NCBI GenBank assembly: GCA_032250675.1
Contig: JAVVEY010000078.1
Span: 1 to 13,234 of the forward strand
DNA: 13,234 bases
Direction of reading: 5' to 3'
Source of the DNA: Gaopeijia sp032250675
GTDB lineage: Bacteria > Gemmatimonadota > Gemmatimonadetes > Longimicrobiales > Gaopeijiaceae
The notes under the pieces are model-generated. The model did no database searches. It had not been told where the DNA came from and was given only the letters and a program-made list of their open reading frames with translations. Below are positions 8,360 through 13,234 of the stretch, piece by piece (positions within the stretch are counted from its first letter, which is position 1; every line of letters starts with the position of its first letter). A program made the position numbers and the translations under genes.

Positions 8360-9379
8360 ATGGCCACACCCGAGAACGCCGTCTCGATCGATCCCGACGA
8401 GCACCTCCTGGAGCGCGTCGCGGAAGTCGCCGACGCCCTGCGCACGCAGGTCGAGAAGCGGATCGTCGGACAGCACCACGTCGTCGAGGGGGTCCTCACC
8501 GGACTCCTGGCGAATGGACACGCCCTCCTCGTGGGGGTACCGGGGCTCGCCAAGACGCTCCTCGTCTCGACCGTCGCCGAGGCGCTCGACCTCGACTTCA
8601 GCCGGGTCCAGTTCACCCCGGATCTGATGCCCACCGATATCACGGGTACCGAGGTGATCGAGGAGGACCGGACCACCGGCAAGCGGATCTTCCGATTCGT
8701 GAAGGGACCGATCTTCGCCAATATCGTCCTGGCGGACGAGATCAACCGCACGCCCCCGAAGACACAGGCGGCGCTCCTCCAGGCGATGCAGGAGCGTGAG
8801 GTGACGGCCGCGGGCGAGACCCACCGCCTCTCACCCCCCTTCTTCGTCCTCGCCACGCAGAACCCGATCGAGCAGGAAGGGACCTACCCCCTCCCCGAGG
8901 CCCAGCTCGACCGCTTCATGCTCGAGCTCCAGATCGGGTACCCGACGCGTACCGAGGAGGAAGAGATCGCGATGACGACCACCGGCGGCGGAAGTGTGGA
9001 GATCGAACCGGTGATCTCGGCCGAGGAGCTCGTGCAACTGCAGGGGCTCGTGCGCCGCGTGCCCGTCTCGCCCTCTCTCGTCGCGCTCGCGGTGCGCCTC
9101 GCGCGTTCCACGCGCCCGGACGACGAGGACACCGCGCGCGTCACGCAGCGCTACATCTCGTGGGGCGCGGGGCCGCGCGCGAGCCAGTACCTCGTGCTCG
9201 GTGCGAAGGCGCGCGCGGCGGCACGGGGCGACGCGATGCCCACCTACGACGACGTGCGCGCGGTCGCCCCCCTCGTCCTGGCGCACCGTGTCGTCCCGAA
9301 CTTCCAGGCGGAGGCCGACGGGCGCACGGCGCGTGACCTCGTGGCCGAGCTCATCGAGGAGTTCGCCTCGTGGAGCTGA
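8360..9379 (+). CDS. MoxR-family AAA+ ATPase
   Basis: MoxR proteins are AAA+ ATPases thought to act as chaperones in metal insertion or activation of partner proteins, often with von Willebrand factor A domain partners. The 339-residue product is of normal length. It shows IVGQHHVVEGVL (35-46), the Walker A motif GVPGLAKT (59-66), FTPDLMPTDITGTEV (85-99), Walker B VLADEINRTPPKTQ (123-136), sensor 1 ATQNP (165-169), GTYPLPEAQLDRFML (174-188) and the sensor-2 region ISWGAGPRASQYL (266-278). The ATG at 8360 has AAGGA about six bases upstream. A GTG at 8303 in the same frame has no ribosome-binding site and would add a poorly conserved leader. The usual DUF58 partner gene does not follow; a CNNM-type gene does, after 52 bases. 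Confidence 0.95.
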   Translation: MATPENAVSIDPDEHLLERVAEVADALRTQVEKRIVGQHHVVEGVLTGLLANGHALLVGVPGLAKTLLVSTVAEALDLDFSRVQFTPDLMPTDITGTEVIEEDRTTGKRIFRFVKGPIFANIVLADEINRTPPKTQAALLQAMQEREVTAAGETHRLSPPFFVLATQNPIEQEGTYPLPEAQLDRFMLELQIGYPTRTEEEEIAMTTTGGGSVEIEPVISAEELVQLQGLVRRVPVSPSLVALAVRLARSTRPDDEDTARVTQRYISWGAGPRASQYLVLGAKARAAARGDAMPTYDDVRAVAPLVLAHRVVPNFQAEADGRTARDLVAELIEEFASWS

Positions 9380-9404
9380 CCTGCGGCGCTGACGACGACG
9401 GACA

Positions 9405-9425
9405 ACCTCCGTCCGGACGGGAGGT
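9405..9425 (+). promoter_or_regulatory. Hairpin enclosing the ribosome-binding site of the CNNM gene
   Basis: ACCTCC (9405-9410) pairs exactly with GGAGGT (9420-9425), and the stem continues G9411-C9418 and T9412-A9417 around a CCGG loop, with G9419 bulged. GGAGGT is the ribosome-binding site for the GTG at 9432, so the whole site is buried in the stem. Translation may need unwinding or coupling to moxR translation. The pairing is seen; regulation is inferred. Confidence 0.5.
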
Positions 9426-9431
9426 CCACCC

Positions 9432-10694
9432 GTGATCCCCCTGGCGATCGGGGTCGTCCTCCTCCTGGTCCTCCTCTCCGCCCTCCTCTCGGCTGTCGAA
9501 ACCGCGGTCTACTCGGTGAGCGCCACCCGCCTCGGCACGCTCCTCGACGAGGGGTTCGCGGGTGCCGAAGCACTCGCCCGCGTGCGCACCCGCTCTCCCT
9601 CGCTCCAGACCTCCACGCACCTCCTCATCACCCTCCTCGACCTCGCCGCCGTCGGGCTCGCGGTCGGTGTGGGTGCGCACGCCAATGGGGTACGCGGCTC
9701 GATCGTCGCCTTCGCGATCACCGCGGTCGTCTTTCTCGTGCTCGGCGAGATCCTCCCCCGTGGCACCGCCGCGCGCCGGCCGGTGCGACTCGCCCTCCTC
9801 TCCGCACCCCGCCTGGAAGCGCTCGAGCGCTTCACCTCGATCGTACTCGGTCCCCTCCTCCGACTCGAAGGGGTGCTGGCGGGCAGTCCCCCCGAAGACC
9901 CCGACCGCCTCTCGGAACGCGAGGTGCGCGAGATCGCCCGCCTCGGACGCGAAGAGGGGGTGATCGGGATCGACGAGCACCTCCTCGTCGAGCGCGCCTT
10001 CCGCCTCGACGAGACGACCGCCTGGGATGTGATGACGCCGCGCGTCGACATCTTCGCCTGGAGCGATCAGCTCACCCTGGACGAGATCATCGAAGACCTC
10101 GGTCGCGTCCCCTATTCGCGCGTCCCGGTCCACGGGGAGACGATCGACGACATCACCGGCATCCTCTACGTACGCGAGGCGTATCAGACGTGGGTGGAGG
10201 GACGCCGCAGCGTCACGCTCGCTGCCCTCTCTCGCGAGCCCTTCTTCGTGCCCGGTTCGTTGTCGCTCGCCCGACTCCTGCGCGACTTCCAGGCTCGGCG
10301 GATCCATATGGGAATCGTCGCCGACGAGTTCGGTGGCACCGATGGGCTCGTCACCCTCGAGGACGTACTCGAAGAGCTCGTGGGAGAGATCCGGGACGAG
10401 ACCGATCTCGACGAGGAGCCGCTCCTGCGCCTCGGACGCAACGAGCTCGTCGCGGTCGGCTCGGTGGATCTGCGCGAGATCAATCACGTCTTCAATGTGG
10501 CGCTCCCGAGCGTCGACAACCGTTCGCTCAACGGCTTCATCCTCGACGAACTCGGCGAGGTGCCGGAGCGCGGCGAGACGCTCGATCACTCGGGGGTGCG
10601 CATCGAGATCCTCGAGGCGTCCGGGACCCAGGTCGTCCGCGCCCGCCTGCGCCGCCTCGAAGGCGAGGAGCCGACCGGCGAGGGAGACGGCTGA
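9432..10694 (+). CDS. CNNM/HlyC-CorC family membrane protein (DUF21, CBS pair, CorC_HlyC)
   Basis: The 420-residue product has a DUF21 membrane domain (about 1-135) with LLSALLSAVETAVYSVSATRL (two adjoining blocks, 14-34) and FLVLGEILPRGTAAR (101-115), both signature regions of this family. A cytoplasmic CBS pair follows (about 195-320) with DVMTPRVDIF (199-208), YSRVPVHGE (228-236) and MGIVADEFGGTDGLVTLEDV (293-312). A CorC_HlyC domain closes the protein (about 330-408). Relatives include CorC, YfjD and the animal CNNM proteins, linked to Mg2+ or Co2+ efflux or homeostasis; the older hemolysin name is probably misleading. The start is GTG, with GGAGGT six bases upstream. It ends in a TGATG overlap with the next gene. 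Confidence 0.93.
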   Translation: MIPLAIGVVLLLVLLSALLSAVETAVYSVSATRLGTLLDEGFAGAEALARVRTRSPSLQTSTHLLITLLDLAAVGLAVGVGAHANGVRGSIVAFAITAVVFLVLGEILPRGTAARRPVRLALLSAPRLEALERFTSIVLGPLLRLEGVLAGSPPEDPDRLSEREVREIARLGREEGVIGIDEHLLVERAFRLDETTAWDVMTPRVDIFAWSDQLTLDEIIEDLGRVPYSRVPVHGETIDDITGILYVREAYQTWVEGRRSVTLAALSREPFFVPGSLSLARLLRDFQARRIHMGIVADEFGGTDGLVTLEDVLEELVGEIRDETDLDEEPLLRLGRNELVAVGSVDLREINHVFNVALPSVDNRSLNGFILDELGEVPERGETLDHSGVRIEILEASGTQVVRARLRRLEGEEPTGEGDG

Positions 10695-11269
10695 TGGCGC
10701 TCGTCTACCCCGTCGACGGGATCTGGCCGCGCATCCATCCGAGCGCCTTCGTCGCCCCCGACGCCGTGGTGATCGGCGATGTGGAGATCGGCGCCGAATC
10801 CTCGATCTGGTTCGGAGCGGTGCTGCGGGGCGACAACCCGAACCACCCGATCGTGATCGGACCCCGGACGAGCATCCAGGACCTCTGTGTGGTGCATGTC
10901 GGCGACTGGGGCCCGACCGTGGTCGGCGCGGAGTGCACCGTCGGACATGGGGCGAAGTTCGAGAGCTGCACGATCGGCGACTTCAGCGTGATCGGGATGA
11001 ACGCCGTCATCCTGCAGAACGCCTCGGTCGGGGCGTCGTGCGTCGTCGCCGCGGGCGCCGTCGTGAAGGAGCGCGACCAGCTCCCCGACCGGAGCCTCGT
11101 GGCGGGCGTGCCCGCCCGGGTGAAGAAGTCACTCGAGGGCGCCTCGGCGCAGTGGGTCGAGGGGGGCGGTGCCCACTACGTCGCGCTCTCGCGTGAGTGG
11201 CTCGCGCGCGGCGTGGGGCGCGTCGCCGACCTCCCCGCCGAGATCACCTGGCCCGGCGAGGAGCGATGA
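10694..11269 (+). CDS. Gamma-carbonic-anhydrase-like left-handed beta-helix protein, third zinc ligand Glu
   Basis: The 191-residue product is a hexapeptide-repeat protein of the gamma-carbonic anhydrase/YrdA/PaaY group. Repeats such as VVIGDVEIGAESSIWFGAVL (25-44) run to about residue 145, followed by a C-terminal helix. Positions matching the archaeal enzyme Cam are R45 and D47 (RGD), Q62 and D63 (SIQD), H68 (VVHV) and H85 (VGHGA). The third zinc histidine, Cam His122, falls at E90 in GHGAKFESC; the codon GAG is unambiguous. Glu could still bind a metal, or the protein may be a non-enzymatic homologue. Its ATG shares one base with the stop of the CNNM gene (TGATG), and its own stop overlaps the zinc-ribbon gene as ATGA. 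Family is certain; activity is not. Confidence 0.92.
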   Translation: MALVYPVDGIWPRIHPSAFVAPDAVVIGDVEIGAESSIWFGAVLRGDNPNHPIVIGPRTSIQDLCVVHVGDWGPTVVGAECTVGHGAKFESCTIGDFSVIGMNAVILQNASVGASCVVAAGAVVKERDQLPDRSLVAGVPARVKKSLEGASAQWVEGGGAHYVALSREWLARGVGRVADLPAEITWPGEER

Positions 11270-11454
11270 GCGAGGGCGACCCCGACCGGCTCGCTCCTCG
11301 CGCGACCGGGCGATCCCGCGACGCCTCCGTGCCACCCCGGACCGACGCCACCCCCGGGCTCACCTGCGACCTCTGCGGCGGCCCCGTCCGCGAGCGGCAC
11401 TGCAAGATCGTCTGCCTCAACTGTGGCTTCCAGCGCGACTGCAGCGACCCCTGA
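11266..11454 (+). CDS. Small zinc-ribbon protein of unknown function
   Basis: A 62-residue protein whose first 30 residues are Pro/Arg-rich and probably disordered. The C-terminal half is a compact cysteine module: CDLC (34-37) and CLNC (50-53) make two CxxC knuckles expected to bind one Zn2+, with extra cysteines at 46 and 59. The segment RERHCKIVCLNCGFQRDCSDP, here given as adjoining parts 42-53 and 54-62, ends the protein right after the ribbon. The ATG at 11266 overlaps the gamma-CA stop as ATGA, and the GGCGAGGAG before it supplies a ribosome-binding site. I recognise the fold but not a function. Coupling suggests it is made with the gamma-CA-like protein. Confidence 0.8.
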   Translation: MSEGDPDRLAPRATGRSRDASVPPRTDATPGLTCDLCGGPVRERHCKIVCLNCGFQRDCSDP

Positions 11455-11478
11455 TACGGGGGACACCCCCGCCCGGCG

Positions 11479-11519
11479 CTCCCCCTCCGGCGTACGGCGC
11501 CGCGCGCCCGGAGGTGGAG
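11479..11519 (+). terminator. Long imperfect hairpin after the zinc-ribbon gene, possible terminator
   Basis: CTCCCCCTCCGG (11479-11490) pairs with CCGGAGGTGGAG (11508-11519) over 12 positions with one mismatch, around a 17-base loop. It begins 24 bases after the stop of the zinc-ribbon gene and lies in a 152-base gap. No T-run follows, so it would be factor-dependent or an mRNA end-stabilising stem. The rest of the gap shows only a weak TACTCT (11537-11542) as a possible -10 for the next gene, with no convincing -35. Confidence 0.4.
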
Positions 11520-11606
11520 GTCTGCGAGAGAGGCATTACTCTGAAGGGTACGGAGAGCGCGAGATCGCGCGTCGATACCGATCCACCCGTCGCACACCAG
11601 GATCCG

Positions 11607-11984
11607 ATGGCACGCCGCAAGGGACAGGTTCAGCCGCCGCAGATGAAGGGGTTCCGGCCGGGCAAGGCACCGCCGCAGCTCCGCAAGAAGATGGCGAAGC
11701 AACAGATGGGCGAGTTGAGCACCGCTCAGGAACGCATGGTCGATCTCTTCGCCGATCGTTCCCCCGAGGCGTCGCGCCGCCTGATCTCACGCTGGATCAC
11801 CGGCACGCTGATCGGGGGGATCGCGCTCATCGTCCTCTCGCTCCTCGCGTGGAGCTGGACGTGGATCGCGGGCGTCCCCGTCACCCTCCTCGCGGGCGGC
11901 GTCCTCTTCAGCCACCTCCGGCTGCGCAAGCAGCGGATCCAGCTCGAGGAGATGGCTGAAGCGGTCTCGAAGATGACGAGGTAG
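11607..11984 (+). CDS. Hypothetical membrane protein with basic N-terminus
   Basis: The 125-residue product has a strongly basic, Pro/Gln-rich N-terminus (MARRKGQVQPPQMKGFRPGK, 1-20, then more Lys and Arg to about 31), a hydrophilic helix-like part to about 61, two adjacent membrane helices (about 62-82 and 84-103) and a charged C-terminal helix (104-125, LRLRKQRIQLEEMAEAVSKM). The positive-inside rule puts both ends in the cytoplasm. The ATG at 11607 has AGGA about five bases upstream. I do not recognise the family. It stands 152 bases after the zinc-ribbon gene, so it may have its own promoter, and it converges with the prepilin peptidase gene. Coding confidence comes from the ribosome-binding site, clear topology and sensible amino-acid composition. 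Confidence 0.72.
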   Translation: MARRKGQVQPPQMKGFRPGKAPPQLRKKMAKQQMGELSTAQERMVDLFADRSPEASRRLISRWITGTLIGGIALIVLSLLAWSWTWIAGVPVTLLAGGVLFSHLRLRKQRIQLEEMAEAVSKMTR

Positions 11985-12013
11985 AGGGGACGGTCGGGGG
12001 AATCCTCCGTTGG

Positions 12014-12028
12014 CCCGCCGGCGGCGGG
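12014..12028. terminator. GC-rich hairpin in the convergent gap, possible bidirectional terminator
   Basis: CCCGCC (12014-12019) pairs with GGCGGG (12023-12028) around three bases. It sits in the 72-base gap between two convergent genes, where a terminator for both strands is expected. There is no T-run in either direction, so the call rests mostly on position. Confidence 0.3.
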
Positions 12029-12056
12029 ATGACCGCCGCGCTCGCGCCGCTGCGAC

Positions 12057-12869
12057 TCACGCCCCGAGGATCGACCGCCGGTACCAGGCGATGATCGCGC
12101 CGCCCCACCCGTAGGTGACCGCGGCCCCCATGGCGAGAAAGATCCCGAGAGGGATCAGCCGCTTGGTGATCGCGCTGATCACACCGAAGACGATCAGCGC
12201 CAGGACCGACCCGAGAAAGACGGTCAGGAGGACTCCCGACCACCCGAGGAAGGCTCCGACCATCGCCATCATCTTCACATCGCCACCGCCGAGCGCGCTG
12301 TCGACACCCGCCTCGGCGAGACGGTCCGGGTTGGTGGCCTTGACGAGGCTCGTGCCGCCCCGCCCCACGAGCCACATCCCCCCGTACCCGACGGCTGCAC
12401 CCACCACGCCGCCCACCACGTCGATCCCCCCGGGGGCGAAGGCGAGCGCCAGCCCCAGGACGGTTCCTCCGATCGAGAACTCGTCGGGGATGATGTAGAA
12501 GCGGGCGTCGGTGATCGCGATCCCGAAGAGGATCGTGAGGAAGACCGCCCCGCGGAGCGCCTCGAACTCCACCCCGTGGACCGCCACCATCCCGGCCCAG
12601 ATGAGTCCGGTGGTGAACTCGACCGAGGGGTACTGGGCCGAGACCGACGCGTCGCATCGGCGGCAGCGGCCGCGAAGGAGCAACCAGCTCACGACCGGGA
12701 TGTTGTCGTACCAGGCGATCCCGGCTCCGCATGAAGGACAGCGGGACGGGGGCCGCACGACCGACTCCTCTTCGGGCCACCGCAGGGTGCAGACATTCAG
12801 GAAGGACCCCACCGCGAGCCCGATCATGCCGGCCCAGGCGATGAGGAGGATGGGAGCATTCACGATCAT
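12057..12869 (-). CDS. pilD: Type IV prepilin leader peptidase / N-methyltransferase
   Basis: This membrane aspartyl protease cleaves the leader of type IV pilins and type II secretion pseudopilins and usually methylates the new N-terminus. The 270-residue product starts with a membrane helix and the GSFLNVCTLR motif (21-30). The N-terminal cytoplasmic domain has CPSC (44-47) and CRRC (69-72), the zinc-binding pair tied to methyltransferase activity, plus YDNIPVVSWLLLRGRC (54-69). The peptidase domain has ITDARFYIIPDE (119-130), with D121 likely catalytic, and GGGDVKMMA (194-202), with D197. The ATG at 12869 forms an ATGA overlap with the methyltransferase gene upstream. A longer frame from 12986 lies over that gene and is rejected. 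No pilin or secretion genes are in the window, so the target machine is unknown. Confidence 0.95.
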   Translation of the reverse strand: MIVNAPILLIAWAGMIGLAVGSFLNVCTLRWPEEESVVRPPSRCPSCGAGIAWYDNIPVVSWLLLRGRCRRCDASVSAQYPSVEFTTGLIWAGMVAVHGVEFEALRGAVFLTILFGIAITDARFYIIPDEFSIGGTVLGLALAFAPGGIDVVGGVVGAAVGYGGMWLVGRGGTSLVKATNPDRLAEAGVDSALGGGDVKMMAMVGAFLGWSGVLLTVFLGSVLALIVFGVISAITKRLIPLGIFLAMGAAVTYGWGGAIIAWYRRSILGA

Positions 12870-13234
12870 CCGGACGTCCGATCGGGGTGGAGAGGAGAGA
12901 GCGCGTAGAGGAGAATCGCTCCCGCGACGGCCACATTCAACGACTCGGTGCCGCCCGGCATCGGCACCCCCACCTTCGCCTCGCATCTCCTCAGCACCTC
13001 CTCCCGCACCCCACCGCCCTCATTTCCGACGACGAGGGACCACTGCGCGCCGGAGTGACCCGACGGGTCGTCTCCGGCCATCTCGGCGGCGAGGAGGGGC
13101 CGCGGAAGCGCATCGATCACCTCGCCGATCGCACGCCCTCGCACGCAGTGAATCGGGGTGCGGAAGACGAGCCCGGACGACGCACGCACCGCCCTCGTCC
13201 CCCACGGATCGGCGGTCCCGTCGAGAGCGACGAC
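12866..13234 (-). CDS. SpoU-type RNA 2'-O-methyltransferase, C-terminal part
   Basis: The frame is open from the window edge (13234) to a TGA at 12868-12866, giving 122 residues of the C-terminal SPOUT domain. SPOUT enzymes have a trefoil-knot SAM site and methylate ribose 2'-OH in rRNA or tRNA. Visible motifs are GTADPWGTRAVRASSGLVF (6-24), motif 2 LVVGNEGGGV (67-76) and motif 3 VPMPGGTESLNVAVAGAILL (90-109), whose Glu, Ser and Asn residues match the family. The N-terminal part, with motif 1 and any RNA-binding domain, lies outside, so TrmH, RlmB and relatives cannot be told apart. A GTG at 13189 is internal, because conserved sequence continues upstream of it. It overlaps the prepilin peptidase gene by four bases. 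Confidence 0.9.
   Translation of the reverse strand, partial: VVALDGTADPWGTRAVRASSGLVFRTPIHCVRGRAIGEVIDALPRPLLAAEMAGDDPSGHSGAQWSLVVGNEGGGVREEVLRRCEAKVGVPMPGGTESLNVAVAGAILLYALSPLHPDRTSG

Noticed and set aside
7816..8856. Upstream extension of the atpI frame to 8856
   Set aside because: It runs over atpZ, the divergent control region and antisense moxR. AtpI-like sequence begins only at the TTG at 7815.
9351..10589. A 412-codon minus-strand frame opposite the CNNM gene
   Set aside because: Antisense shadow; the plus-strand frame has full CNNM motifs, whereas this one is Glu/Asp/Arg-rich with no family features.
12870..12986. N-terminal extension of the prepilin peptidase from 12986
   Set aside because: The extension lies over conserved SpoU motif 3 in another frame and has no membrane or family features; the ATG at 12869 starts directly at the first membrane helix.

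Overview
The window is about 65% GC by eye and reads as ordinary chromosome of a free-living, GC-rich Gram-negative-type bacterium. I favour Gemmatimonadota or a nearby phylum. The reasons are the style of the ATP synthase genes (subunit a with an AIRLFANMVGGH motif, a short epsilon subunit, an AtpZ/AtpI pair heading the operon) and the mix of neighbours. This assignment is inference; no rRNA or other marker is present. I see no mobile element, CRISPR array, tRNA or rRNA.

Minus strand, 8099 down to 1: a complete F-type ATP synthase operon in the order atpZ-atpI-atpB-atpE-atpF-atpH-atpA-atpG-atpD-atpC, followed by a PHP-domain phosphoesterase that runs off the left edge. Several stop/start codons overlap (TTGA, ATGA, GTGA), pointing to translational coupling. 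The gene for the multicopy c subunit, atpE, stands apart: a perfect RNA hairpin lies in the gap on each side of it. The c subunit lacks the sodium ligands and should carry protons. Epsilon has lost its C-terminal helical hairpin, and subunit b appears to carry a signal peptide.

Intergenic 8100-8359: a divergent control region between the atp operon and the plus-strand genes. It holds a 20-bp CRP/FNR-like palindrome, a second short palindrome, and a plausible sigma-70-type promoter for the plus-strand genes.

Plus strand, 8360-11984: a MoxR-type AAA+ ATPase, a DUF21/CBS/CorC_HlyC membrane protein (CNNM family), a gamma-carbonic-anhydrase-like left-handed beta-helix protein whose third zinc histidine is replaced by glutamate, and a 62-residue zinc-ribbon protein. 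The last three are overlapping or closely spaced and are probably one transcript with moxR. After a 152-base gap with a long hairpin comes a 125-residue membrane protein of unknown function.

Minus strand, 13234-12057: the C-terminal part of a SpoU-type RNA 2'-O-methyltransferase, overlapping by four bases a complete type IV prepilin peptidase. It converges on the plus-strand genes across a 72-base gap containing a GC-rich hairpin.

Most of the window is housekeeping. I find no clear new system. The points most worth a second look are the Glu-substituted carbonic anhydrase with its coupled zinc-ribbon protein, the hairpins bracketing atpE, the palindrome in the divergent region, and the ribosome-binding site buried in a hairpin before the CNNM gene.
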